NCBI GenBank assembly: GCA_963667375.1
Contig: OY763323.1
Location: 496,001 to 560,000, forward strand
Direction of reading: 5' to 3'
Length of the DNA stretch: 64,000 nucleotides
Source: G963556115 sp963667375
GTDB taxonomy: Bacteria; Planctomycetota; SZUA-567
Below, in pieces: positions 54,501-62,787 of this stretch (position 1 is the stretch's first letter; every line of letters begins with the position of its first letter). A program made the translations under genes and the position numbers. Below the pieces are notes generated by a model. That model was not told the DNA's origin. It saw nothing but the letters and a program-made list of their open reading frames with translations, and ran no database searches.

Positions 54501-55298
54501 TTTAAAGGTCACACTGCGGATAGCTTTATTCAATATACTCTGCAACAGAGGCCAGTCATTTCGAATTCCAATCCCCGCGAAATACCGTTCCACCGCCTGC
54601 AATTTCGCCTCTCCAGCCAATTTTATACCGGTAAAATTACTATCATGCCAGATCGCTTTGAGAACGACCGGATTACCAACGGTACCATCAGCCTTACCCA
54701 GAGCCACTGCTTTAACCGCTTCAACATTATTTGCCACCGGCAAAATATAAATATCCGGATAATTCTGGCGCAGAGCTTCTTCATACCACTGACCCTTAAC
54801 CACCGCCACAGTCCTGCCTGACATATCCGACAAACCGGAATAATCAGCGTCCTGCTTGATCAGAACCGCCGGAATAAACTTGATAATCGACTCAGTAAAT
54901 AAAACTGCTTTCTCCAGACCACTGCTGCGAGCAAAATTTGGAATGATATCGATATCATGCCGCTTGAGCATCTCGGTAGCTTCTTCCCAGCTGGGACCGC
55001 TAACATATCCGAATTTGATACCAATTTTTTCACCCAGCAGCTCCAGATAGTCAATGGTATAGCCCTGCGCTACACCATGTCGAAAATAATTGAAAGGCAT
55101 CCAGTAACGGTCATTATAAACCGTAATCAGCGGATGCTGCTGGATAAACTCTTTCTCCTGTGGTGTAAAATCCAGTTCCTCCGCCAGAGAGACCGCACCG
55201 GTAAAAAGAATAATAAACAACAGCAGAACCCAGAGTTTTCTGCTTATTCCAATGAAATAATTTCTACCGATAGACCCTGACCGCCTTATAATATCCAT
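51582..55298 (-). CDS. Diguanylate cyclase with four tandem periplasmic-binding sensor domains
   Basis: A 1238-residue membrane sensor. After an N-terminal membrane segment (about 22-40) come four repeats of the family-3 solute-binding (PBPb) fold, at about 45-275, 288-520, 535-775 and 785-1025. The first three start similarly (EEEQFLAKHRVIRVHNELNWPPFNF type). A transmembrane helix (about 1040-1062) leads through a short coiled coil to a GGDEF domain (about 1080-1235) with active site GGEEF and an inhibitory site RSTD five residues before it, so it should make cyclic di-GMP and respond to feedback. The sensors probably read amino acids or similar small ligands in the periplasm. The N-terminal signal arrangement places all four outside. 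Confidence 0.9.
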   Translation of the reverse strand: MDIIRRSGSIGRNYFIGISRKLWVLLLFIILFTGAVSLAEELDFTPQEKEFIQQHPLITVYNDRYWMPFNYFRHGVAQGYTIDYLELLGEKIGIKFGYVSGPSWEEATEMLKRHDIDIIPNFARSSGLEKAVLFTESIIKFIPAVLIKQDADYSGLSDMSGRTVAVVKGQWYEEALRQNYPDIYILPVANNVEAVKAVALGKADGTVGNPVVLKAIWHDSNFTGIKLAGEAKLQAVERYFAGIGIRNDWPLLQSILNKAIRSVTFKEEMSLKDKWLDSGYKTNHDIELSRDEKEFIRNHPVIRVHNEQNWTPFNFNVKGKPQGFTVDLIKILAHKLGIEVKFISGPIWNEFVEQLKTKQLDVISNMVQTPQRNKFAIFTAPIINEYPSIVSRVSGSYTNLESLKGKTLAVVHGSWHEEVFKRFYPEIKLYPTRSALENLLAVADGKAEATVGTGLVLQHIIVNNGLHMLKISGELRLKGDIDARSRIAVRDDWPQLRSAFDKAISALSYKELFSLKEKWCAQNSDMFNPLNLSAEEEQFLAKHRVIRVHNELNWPPFNFNENNVPKGFSVDYMNLIARKAGFFVEYVTGPTWNDFLGMIRDKKLDVMLNIVNTESRRDYIRFTEPYVSNPTVIVSNKDNIILSVGQLEGGVIAIPKGFFYEDIIKHDYPGVKILEVNDIIDALKAVAYKQADATVGELAVIDYLIRKHMFSNLSVSAEVHLAGEQYFNLSIGVRKDWEILQRIISKAMVDIDHQTLLELQNKWLKFDERKNARNIIFTAEEENYLHRKGVLKLCVHPDYMPYEKYTAAEGYQGVAADFIDIFRKALPVPVQIVPTDSWQDSVAAVNSGACDLLSFVNANRELRETMNFTDKYMSDNIVIVAGSDVIYLDGMNSLDGKRVGIVADAPYRNLLERSYPQIDWEPAASLTEVLNLVEDGSLYAAVGPLLRVTRGIRESGLSAVKIIVQTGMHVDFQMGVRKDEVLLREIMNKVIASVDEQSRNQIMRRWYVVDLQYVMNWGLLWKIGGVILVILCLLLYNVVSARRYNRSLTAANSALLVRNTELSALKEELERKNIALKQLAITDKLTGLNNRTKLDRSLLSEINRFERFGHEFGIILLDIDHFKSINDSYGHRIGDEVLVELATILRGNTRSTDVIGRWGGEEFLIICPETDRVNIQGVAQKLRRYIELYEFRCTSGITASMGVSMVMANDSPENLIERADKALYNAKNNGRNMVCTNC

Positions 55299-55450
55299 AA
55301 ATATCCTAAGATATTACCAAAATATATATAATAAGCATACATCACCGTCTGAAATCAGACCTTGAGAACACTCATAATTTTAACAGATATTATAATAGTT
55401 TAATAACATAAAAAATTATCTCAAGTAGTTTTATTAATTAGATATAGAAG

Positions 55451-55480
55451 TACCGGGACCACTTTTCCGCAGTCCCGGTA
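55451..55480 (-). terminator. Hairpin downstream of the YibE/F gene
   Basis: TACCGGGAC with GTCCCGGTA (55451-55459 with 55472-55480), a 9-bp GC-rich stem 28 bp beyond the stop of the minus-strand gene. The T-tract is weak, so terminator function is probable but not certain. Confidence 0.5.
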
Positions 55481-55507
55481 AATATTGTAAGCCAATGATA
55501 AATATAA

Positions 55508-56626
55508 TCATTTCCGTACAAGTACAAAGCCACCGACGACAGCGGTAAATGGAGCAACAGCTACCAGCCCGAAACTGCCGACCAGAGTCTTCAATACCTC
55601 AGCCGCCACATAAATAAAATTAAATGTTGCACCTAAAGGTATACCCTGAGCAAAGAAGGCCATCAGCATGGTAACATAACCTCCAGAATAAGCCAGAAGC
55701 AAGGTTGTAGTCATTGTTCCCACAACCGAACGCCCTACCCGTATGCCGCACCAGATCAGTTCTTTTCTGCCGATCTCAGGATTTTCATTTACAACCTCGC
55801 GCATACTGGCAGCCACATCCATGGCCAGATCCATTACCGCCCCTGAAGACGCGACAAATACCCCGGCCATAAAGATATGAGTCAGATTAAGGTGGCTGTA
55901 TCCGGCATACAGCAGTGTCTCCGCAAAAGGCATTACCGCACCATGAACATGCAGTTTAGTAGTAAAGATTATTGCCAGAATGCAACTGGTAAATACACCC
56001 AAAAACGCACCAATGAATGCAGTAAGCCCAATACGGCTGATGCCTCCGACCAGGAAAATAATTACCGCACACAGAATAGTAACCGCAACAAGTGCAAACC
56101 ACACCGGCTCAACCCCGGCGAGAAGCTGCGGAATCATCACCCGCCAGATAAGCATCCCGGTAAAGACAAATGACAGTAAGGCCTTGATTCCGGTAATTCC
56201 CCCGAAAAGAATCAGCAACCCGGCAAAAAGACCGAACAGCAATAATTCAAATCCAAGACGATAATGCGCCTGCGGATTGACAAAAACCACCTCACCCTCA
56301 CTATTCACAGTAAGTATCACATACGCGGTATCACCTGGTTTAAAGAGCTTATCTCGATCCAGCTGCCCCAGAAGCTGATTATTGGCATAATACTCCTTAC
56401 CGGCAAACTTTCCACCATCAATGCGTACCGTTATCCGCTGCTCACCTTTGAGTATCAGTCCATAATTAGTAATTTCCGAATTATCCACGTCAACAATAGT
56501 TGCAGTGCCTCTAATTGCACCATTATCCCTATGATCAAATTTATTCGGCAAAAAATATAATCCTACAGTCAGAATAATAAAGACCACCAGCATTATAAGA
56601 TCTTTTTTATATTTCATAATCATCAT
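55508..56626 (-). CDS. YibE/F-family membrane protein
   Basis: A 372-residue protein with one N-terminal membrane segment (about 8-26), a periplasmic beta-rich domain (about 40-115, ITVRIDGGKFAGKEYYANN) and about seven further helices. Typical family stretches are FVFTGMLIWRVMIPQLLAG, IFMAGVFVASSGAVMDLAMDVAASM and LLAYSGGYVTMLMAFFAQG. The family's function is not established; a transport role is often supposed. The start lies in a run of ATGs (MMIMK); which is used is unclear. Hairpins on both sides make it a single-gene unit. Confidence 0.83.
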   Translation of the reverse strand: MMIMKYKKDLIMLVVFIILTVGLYFLPNKFDHRDNGAIRGTATIVDVDNSEITNYGLILKGEQRITVRIDGGKFAGKEYYANNQLLGQLDRDKLFKPGDTAYVILTVNSEGEVVFVNPQAHYRLGFELLLFGLFAGLLILFGGITGIKALLSFVFTGMLIWRVMIPQLLAGVEPVWFALVAVTILCAVIIFLVGGISRIGLTAFIGAFLGVFTSCILAIIFTTKLHVHGAVMPFAETLLYAGYSHLNLTHIFMAGVFVASSGAVMDLAMDVAASMREVVNENPEIGRKELIWCGIRVGRSVVGTMTTTLLLAYSGGYVTMLMAFFAQGIPLGATFNFIYVAAEVLKTLVGSFGLVAVAPFTAVVGGFVLVRK

Positions 56627-56641
56627 CTTCTAATAAAATAA

Positions 56642-56673
56642 GAGTGGACAAGTGACACAGCACAAGTCCACTC
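56642..56673 (-). terminator. Probable terminator of the alkaline phosphatase gene
   Basis: GAGTGGAC with GTCCACTC (56642-56649 with 56666-56673), then TTATTTTATTA on the minus strand. It lies 24 bp beyond the stop codon. Confidence 0.55.
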
Positions 56674-56697
56674 CTGAAATTCAAGATAGATATGCGA

Positions 56698-58128
56698 CTA
56701 GTTCTGCACACCCATTGCATTCATCATTTTCTTGGCCACATCAATATTATCATAACTGCCGTTGAAACTTGTCTCATTTACACCGATAGCTGAGGTTGAA
56801 ACCGGCACTCCAGTATGCTTATAAGAGGTCCAGGCCAGTCCCGCTTTCTGATTCAACAGATGTGTAATAGTAACCGCAAGAGGATTATACTCACCGTAGA
56901 TCAGATACTCCTGCTTATTTTGCTTCCAGTCATCGTTCATACTGCGGTCAAAAGCCTCTTTAAGATCAGCGATTTCATAATCAGCAAGTACCGCCGGATC
57001 CTTCTTATCCCCACTGAATTTCAGACCAAATTCATCAGTAATAATTTTTTTCATATCTTCAAATGTACCATTGGACTTTTTGAATTCTTTCATAGTCACA
57101 TCGGTAAATTTCTGAAAAGACTCTTTCTGATTTCCAAGTACAGCAAAGTGTGAAGCATACTTTGTTCCGGCAAAACCAAGAGTCAATCCACCACATTCAT
57201 GGTCTCCGGTTACGACAATAAGCGTATCATCAGGGTGTTTCTTATAAAAATCGAGCGCCACCTTTACCGAATCATCAAAGGACTTGGTATTCAGAATCGC
57301 TGCCGTTGCGTCATTTGCATGGCAGGCCCAGTCAATCTTACCGCCTTCGACCATCAGAAAGAACCCTTTATCATTATCCAGCATCTCGACAGCTTTGGCG
57401 GTAAATTCAGGAAGAGTGATATCGTTCTCTGTCATATCCATAACATATGGCAGAGCTTTTCCATCCTGCAACCAGGCATTCCAGGCGATAACCTTACCGT
57501 CACCTGGCTTAAGTGCCATAAATTCGGCCTTATTATCTATAACCTTAAAACCATTCTTCTTGGCCTCAGAAATAGCATCGCCTAAAGGCTTCTTAGATTT
57601 TTTACCGGTTGGATCTTTCAAACCACCACCGGCAAAAAAATCAAAACCGGAATCAGCTAACGCCATATCAATTTCATGGTACATCTCTCTGGTTTTAACA
57701 TGCGCATAAAAAGCAGCAGGAGTAGCATGATCAACAGAAACGCTCGAAACGATGCCAACCTTCATTCCTTTATCTCTGGCCATCTCCGCCATGGTTTTCA
57801 ATGGCTTGAACTCTGGATCAACCCCAATGTAATTAATATTTGTCTTATGGCCGGTAGCAAGCGCAGTAGCAGAAGCAGCAGAACCGGTAATAAAGCGGTC
57901 GTTAGCGAATGTGGTGGTAATACCCTGCGCCGGAAGTGAATCTATGGCCAGTTTCTCGCCCAGATACGCCGCAGTAGCAGCACGCTGAGGAATTCCCATT
58001 CCATCACCAATAAAGAGAAAAATATACTTGGCAGTTTTTTCTGCGGCTCTGGCTGAACCGGCAAAAATACCAGACAGCATGCAGACAGCGAGCGCACACA
58101 CCGCAATGATTCCAATACGTCTGTTCAT
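56698..58128 (-). CDS. Secreted alkaline phosphatase
   Basis: A 476-residue exported enzyme of the PhoA/tissue-nonspecific phosphatase family that releases phosphate from organic monoesters. Signal peptide about 1-28 (ARAA end). Metal and active-site motifs: FLFIGDGMGIPQ, the catalytic serine loop ITGSAASATALATGHKTN, VDHATPAAFYAH, FFLMVEGGKIDWACHAND, VVTGDHECGG, and a late TGVPVSTSAIG segment that carries a metal-ligand His just before it. The residue before the catalytic Ser, usually Asp, is Gly. Three GTTAG repeats lie upstream and may serve phosphate control. Its presence suggests phosphate-limited conditions. Confidence 0.9.
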   Translation of the reverse strand: MNRRIGIIAVCALAVCMLSGIFAGSARAAEKTAKYIFLFIGDGMGIPQRAATAAYLGEKLAIDSLPAQGITTTFANDRFITGSAASATALATGHKTNINYIGVDPEFKPLKTMAEMARDKGMKVGIVSSVSVDHATPAAFYAHVKTREMYHEIDMALADSGFDFFAGGGLKDPTGKKSKKPLGDAISEAKKNGFKVIDNKAEFMALKPGDGKVIAWNAWLQDGKALPYVMDMTENDITLPEFTAKAVEMLDNDKGFFLMVEGGKIDWACHANDATAAILNTKSFDDSVKVALDFYKKHPDDTLIVVTGDHECGGLTLGFAGTKYASHFAVLGNQKESFQKFTDVTMKEFKKSNGTFEDMKKIITDEFGLKFSGDKKDPAVLADYEIADLKEAFDRSMNDDWKQNKQEYLIYGEYNPLAVTITHLLNQKAGLAWTSYKHTGVPVSTSAIGVNETSFNGSYDNIDVAKKMMNAMGVQN

Positions 58129-58361
58129 CTTACTTCTCCTAAAGTTATTCCCTAATTATCTAAAATAAACACCAGACCATAATATGCCTTGAATTTGAAT
58201 ATAATTAGCCGGCAACTCAGATACAAGTTAGAATACAATTGGGAATGTTAGGAGATTTATCGCGTATTGTTAGGATAGTATTCAACAGCTGATAACTGCT
58301 TTGACTGTTAACGCTTAGAGAGTTCATACTTTATTAACATCACTGAAAAATAATACAAAAT

Positions 58362-59885
58362 TCAGATATATGGCGATCTGCAGCCTATAGGATATCCTGA
58401 AAGATACCGGCTGACTTCGGTTTTAACCTTTTGCTGAAGGACGTTACCGCCTTCACCAAGATCGAAAAGAATGGTGTTTATCTGCTCCTGCAACTGATCA
58501 GCAAGAACTTCATCATGAGTCACAAGTGCTTTTTCAAGCTTTACATACAGCGCCGGAGCCGCAACGGCCGCACCTGAGATAAAGCCGACCGCACCGGCAC
58601 GAAAACATCGGCAAATACGCCTATCAGCACCACAAAAGTATTTACTGCTGGCAAGCATTAGATCCGATTCACGCATCGTATCAAGAACATAGCATTCAGG
58701 AATTTTACGCAGTACTGATTTATTGATAATATTCGAGGTACAACGGGGGTTATTATAAACCGTCATGGTAAGATTATTACTCTCAGCGGCCTCATACAGC
58801 TGCCTGAAATACCGTTCCAGAACCGAATCAGCTATTCCCACCGGCACCAGCGGCGGTAAAGCCAGAACGCCATCAGCCCCCATCGCTTCTGCAATTCTTA
58901 TATGCTCCACGGATTCAAAGAGTGAGAATGAGGTGACATTATAAGTTATATACCCGGGAAAATACCTGCTGGCAGTGACCAGCAGCTCAATACGCTCCTC
59001 ATGAGTCAGCAGATAAAATTCCCCCGAAAATCCACCGAGAAAGATGCGATGCACCCCATGTTCATGAAGATACTGCAGATGCGCAACAAACGCACCTTTA
59101 TCAACACTGCCGTCAGCTGCAAACGGCGTGGTGACCGCCAGCATAAAGTTCTTCAGCCCCACTCTCGAGTATTCACCGCCAAGAAGTGAACTATATTTAT
59201 TGAAGAGTGAAGAAGACATACTCTCGAGAGTCAACCGGTAATCACTCTCACAATACAGATGGATATCAGCAAATTTTTTAGACGAAGCCCCATACTCCTC
59301 AAACTCACGAATATTACTATGCAAGAAGGTCGCAACCGCTTTTTCCTTATCATACTTCTTCTCATCAAGGTCACGGACAATGCGGGTATAAAGCTGTGTC
59401 TGCCAATCAGAATCAATAAAAATGCTGAAATCAATAAATTCAGCAAACTCTTTATAGGTACTTACTTCACCATCAAGTATCACATAACTGCCGGGAGTGA
59501 ACATTTCAGTTCTGTCTGCGCTGCCGGTAGTATAATTATATACCGGTTTTTCAATACTCTCTCCTCGTGCAAGACAGGCAAAATGCTTTACCAGCAGCTC
59601 CATATTATTAGCCTTGGGATGCGCCCCGAAAATATTCAGCGCCGCCCTGTCCTCGCGCGGTGTTTTATAATCATCAAGTTTGAGAACAGCGGATTCAGGG
59701 AGCTTTACACTCAGTTCTTCAGAAAAAGTTGACTTCCCCGTACCGCCAGGCCCGCCGACCACGACCAGTACCGGATCTGATCTATCTACAAATTCCGCAG
59801 TAATTATCGAACTTACAATATCAACAACATCAGCGCGCAATCTGTCTTTACGACTGCATTGAATATGTATTTTCTGACCGTGCAT
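58362..59885 (-). CDS. Fusion of P-loop kinase (uridine-kinase-like) and DHDPS/NAL-like domain
   Basis: A 507-residue two-domain protein. Residues about 35-215 are a phosphoribulokinase/uridine-kinase-like P-loop domain (VVGGPGGTGKSTFSEEL, LKLDDYKTPR, YVILDGEVSTYKEF). Residues about 240-500 have the TIM-barrel layout of the dihydrodipicolinate synthase/N-acetylneuraminate lyase family (FMLAVTTPFAADGSVD, FLGGFSGEFYLLTHEERIEL, TVYNNPRCTSN, AGAVGFISGAAVAAP). The Schiff-base lysine, normally in the motif G-I-K-D-S, is missing: the aligned segment reads YVLDTMRESD. ATG 59885 is favoured over a TTG at 59903. It follows xylulokinase on the same strand but past a hairpin. The substrate is unknown. 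Confidence 0.75.
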   Translation of the reverse strand: MHGQKIHIQCSRKDRLRADVVDIVSSIITAEFVDRSDPVLVVVGGPGGTGKSTFSEELSVKLPESAVLKLDDYKTPREDRAALNIFGAHPKANNMELLVKHFACLARGESIEKPVYNYTTGSADRTEMFTPGSYVILDGEVSTYKEFAEFIDFSIFIDSDWQTQLYTRIVRDLDEKKYDKEKAVATFLHSNIREFEEYGASSKKFADIHLYCESDYRLTLESMSSSLFNKYSSLLGGEYSRVGLKNFMLAVTTPFAADGSVDKGAFVAHLQYLHEHGVHRIFLGGFSGEFYLLTHEERIELLVTASRYFPGYITYNVTSFSLFESVEHIRIAEAMGADGVLALPPLVPVGIADSVLERYFRQLYEAAESNNLTMTVYNNPRCTSNIINKSVLRKIPECYVLDTMRESDLMLASSKYFCGADRRICRCFRAGAVGFISGAAVAAPALYVKLEKALVTHDEVLADQLQEQINTILFDLGEGGNVLQQKVKTEVSRYLSGYPIGCRSPYI

Positions 59886-59936
59886 AAAAAGGCAGACTCC
59901 CAAAATTTTTAAACCAACAGCATATACACAAAAGAT

Positions 59937-59969
59937 AAGGTCAGATATCTGAAACAGACACCTGACCTT
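59937..59969 (-). terminator. Terminator downstream of xylulokinase
   Basis: A 15-bp stem with two G-U-compatible positions (59937-59951 with 59955-59969) and a 3-nt loop, followed on the minus strand by ATCTTTTG. It divides the xylulokinase gene from the fusion gene. Confidence 0.65.
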
Positions 59970-60001
59970 AATATAACTATTTTACCCAAAGTAGCAACAG
60001 G

Positions 60002-61534
60002 TTAATCAACCAGAGCCGCCATCTCCTTGAAATTTTCCTTGAGCGAGCGATAAAGCTTCTTATACATCGGATGCAGTTTTGCATAAACCTTGGCAACTTC
60101 CGGATTAGGTTCGGTGGTTGATGTTACCTTGATTACAGCTTCACAGGCTTCCGGCACACTGCTCCAGACCCCAGCACCGACACCGCCGAGAATCATCGCC
60201 CCATAGGCACTACCAGCAGTTGAACTGGTAAGCGCTGTTGTACAGTTATAGATATCTGCCTGCATCTGCGCCCACATTGGCGATCTGGCACCACCGCCTG
60301 ACAGACGTATCTGTGAACTCTCAACTCCAAGTTCACGCATAATTTCAACCGTATCATTCATCGCATAAGTTGCTCCTTCCATAACCGCACGCGCCATAAA
60401 TGACTTGGTATGACGTGGAGTAAGCCCGATAAAGCAGGCTCGAGCATAAGGATCATTATGCGGAGAACGCTCACCGGTTAGATAAGGGAGGAAATAAAGC
60501 CCTTCACTTCCAGGGGCTACAGCCTGCGCTCCAGCGACCAGCAGCTCATACGGGTCACAACCGAGTTCTTTCGCTTTAGCCACCTCTTCACCGCCAAGGG
60601 TATTCCGGAACCACTGGAATGAACCTCCGGCAGCGAGAATACAGCTCATCATATGCCACTTGCCTGGTACCGCATGACAGAATGTATGAACCCTTCCCTG
60701 CGGATCGGTCTGCACCTCATCGGCATGAGCAAATACAACTCCGGAAGTTCCCATCATCGCTGAAATAATACCGGTCTTGACGATACCGTTACCAACAGCA
60801 CCTGCAGCCTGATCACCGCCTCCCCCTGCTACCGGGGTGCCTTCAGGAATACCCAGCTGCTCAGCTACCTCTTTAGTTACTCTACCGCTGACCTCCTGAC
60901 TTTCATAGACCTTTGGCAAATTAGCAATATCTATATCAAGTTTACCGAGAAGTTCCTTACTCCAGCAGCGGTTCTTAACGTCAAGCAGAAGGGTTCCAGA
61001 CGCATCAGATACCTCTGTTGCATATTCACCTGTAAGTTTATAACGGATAAAATCCTTTGGCAGCAGCATCATGTCAACCTTCTCATAGATTGCAGGTTCG
61101 TTATTGCGTACCCAGAGAATTTTAGGAGCGGTAAAACCGGTAAGAGCCGGATTGGAGACCATTTCCAGAAGGTTTGACAGACCGCCGGCCTTGTCGGTAA
61201 TCTCTTCACACTCTTTAACTGTCCGCTGATCATTCCAGAGTAAAGCTTTACGTAGGACATTACCGCCCTTGTCCAGGCATACCAGACCATGCATCTGACC
61301 TGAAAGCCCGATACCGACAACCTCACTGCCGTCAATACCCGCTTTTTCAATAGCTTTTCTGGTGGATTTCACCGCCGCCTCCCACCAGTCAGCCGGATCC
61401 TGCTCACTCCATCCTGGCTTTGGTGAGTAACATGGATACTCAGCTGTAACATCGGCAAGGATGTCGCCATTTTCATTACACAGGATGGTTTTTGTACCGC
61501 TTGTCCCATTATCAATTCCGAGAATATAACCCAT
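60002..61534 (-). CDS. xylB: Xylulokinase
   Basis: Phosphorylates D-xylulose to xylulose 5-phosphate, feeding the pentose phosphate pathway. The protein has 510 residues, the usual size for FGGY kinases: N-terminal phosphate loop LGIDNGTSGTKTIL, the xylulokinase signature GLSGQMHGLV, WNDQRT, KDFIRYKLTGEYATEVSDASGTLL with the catalytic Asp, the GGGGDQAAGAVGNG hinge, and ATP-binding GLYFLPYLTGERSPH and RLSGGGARSPMWAQM. No xylose isomerase gene is adjacent. A LacI-type palindrome lies 43 bp upstream, which suggests sugar-responsive control. Confidence 0.93.
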   Translation of the reverse strand: MGYILGIDNGTSGTKTILCNENGDILADVTAEYPCYSPKPGWSEQDPADWWEAAVKSTRKAIEKAGIDGSEVVGIGLSGQMHGLVCLDKGGNVLRKALLWNDQRTVKECEEITDKAGGLSNLLEMVSNPALTGFTAPKILWVRNNEPAIYEKVDMMLLPKDFIRYKLTGEYATEVSDASGTLLLDVKNRCWSKELLGKLDIDIANLPKVYESQEVSGRVTKEVAEQLGIPEGTPVAGGGGDQAAGAVGNGIVKTGIISAMMGTSGVVFAHADEVQTDPQGRVHTFCHAVPGKWHMMSCILAAGGSFQWFRNTLGGEEVAKAKELGCDPYELLVAGAQAVAPGSEGLYFLPYLTGERSPHNDPYARACFIGLTPRHTKSFMARAVMEGATYAMNDTVEIMRELGVESSQIRLSGGGARSPMWAQMQADIYNCTTALTSSTAGSAYGAMILGGVGAGVWSSVPEACEAVIKVTSTTEPNPEVAKVYAKLHPMYKKLYRSLKENFKEMAALVD

Positions 61535-61573
61535 TATTTTCCTTTCATAAACTGCTTTTTTCCATTACGAAAA

Positions 61574-61587
61574 CGTTTGCGCAACGA
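61574..61587. promoter_or_regulatory. LacI-type operator-like site ahead of xylulokinase
   Basis: CGTTTGCGCAACGA, with a perfect TTGCGCAA core (61577-61584), centred 46 bp from the xylB start. LacI-family repressors favour such CG-centred palindromes. No LacI gene is in the window. The rest of 61535-61881 (347 bp) is AT-rich; a minus-strand frame at 61675-61866 lacks support. Confidence 0.45.
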
Positions 61588-61881
61588 ATTTCTTTCAGTA
61601 TACCACATAGTTTTTATTATTCTAATAATAAATTGAAAAAGATATTTCTTTTTGTTTTGTAACCAAAGTACCAATCATCTTAACCGCAAGGATTTATTGC
61701 AAATTATTCCCTTTAAAAAATTTTTAATACGACTATAATTTAACTTAAAAATTGAAAAAAAAGATGCAAAATACCCTCTTATCTGTACAATGAAGATATT
61801 ATGTGTATTAAATTTAATTATTATACTCCAAGAACTCGTCTGGAGATAATGATCAGTGATATACAAGGATAAACCAATACT

Positions 61882-62736
61882 ATGAATGAGACAAACCAGA
61901 TATCTCAGGTCGATGAGTCACAACAGGTGGTTCACAAGTGTTTATTCGAGGCAGCTGCGACCGAAGCACATAGACATAAATGGATAGAATCTGAAAAAGC
62001 CGGCTATGATCTGGGAGACAAAGCGATAGAGGCCTGGTATTCAGAATTCTGGCGTGGTTTCTGCAGAGAATGCTACATTGAACACCTGGGTGGAAAAACA
62101 TTCTGGACCGAGCTTGACAGTGGCGATTTTGGTCTTTTACGCCACCAGTTTCACGATAATATGAATCTGGTTGAACAGATTGTAGAAATTTTCAAAAAAG
62201 GCGGGGAAAACCTTGATGTTGTCCAGTTTGCTATCTCTAACAATCTGGATATTCAGGAAGTACTGGATCTTCTGAAGGTGCTTGACATCAATGCCAGACG
62301 TATCGCTCCGGCCGTAGACATCAGTAAACACCAGTTTGTCGAAGGAATTCATTCCAGTCACCGGGCCAGAGCACTGATTGTTGATGATGTTGAAAGTACC
62401 TGTATGATAATAGCCGGAATAATCGAGACTACAGGTATTGAGACCGTTTCGGTATTCACCGGTGAAGATGCTCTGCTGGAGGTCGAAAAGAAACAGTTTG
62501 ATCTCTTTATAATAGATCTGCTCTTACCCGGAAAACACGGAGCGGAAGTTGCGTGGTACCTCAAAAGACATGGGGTGAAAGCACCGATTATCGCTATCTG
62601 CTCCTCCCTTGAGATGTGGTCTGAAGATGACCTCATAGACTGCGGCTTCACCCAGATTCTGCCCAAACCTGTCGACGCGGATGTTCTGCGGGATATTGCG
62701 CAGAAGGTTTACGACGATATCGAAAAAAAACGCTGA
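61882..62736 (+). CDS. Response regulator with unusual N-terminal domain
   Basis: 284 residues. The C-terminal half (about 160-284) is a receiver domain: ALIVDDVEST, phosphoacceptor Asp in FIIDLLLPGKHG, IIAICSS, and Lys in ILPKPVD. The N-terminal ~75 residues contain EAHRHKWIESEKAGYDLGDKAIEAW, then WRGFCRECYIEHL, a helical HKWxESEKAG-type motif that recurs in proteins of several families (for example DUF4032) without a firm function. A middle helical region (about 80-155) joins them. There is no DNA-binding output domain, so it may act by protein-protein contact. The partner kinase could be the CheA-type protein elsewhere in the window, but nothing links them. Confidence 0.75.
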   Translation: MNETNQISQVDESQQVVHKCLFEAAATEAHRHKWIESEKAGYDLGDKAIEAWYSEFWRGFCRECYIEHLGGKTFWTELDSGDFGLLRHQFHDNMNLVEQIVEIFKKGGENLDVVQFAISNNLDIQEVLDLLKVLDINARRIAPAVDISKHQFVEGIHSSHRARALIVDDVESTCMIIAGIIETTGIETVSVFTGEDALLEVEKKQFDLFIIDLLLPGKHGAEVAWYLKRHGVKAPIIAICSSLEMWSEDDLIDCGFTQILPKPVDADVLRDIAQKVYDDIEKKR

Positions 62737-62787
62737 TCCCCCAGCACTTTGCCAGAGAACACTCCTGAAACAGAAAGCTGACATGAT

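Noticed and set aside
61675..61866. Minus-strand frame between xylulokinase and the response regulator
   Set aside because: AT-rich random composition without a ribosome site or promoter.
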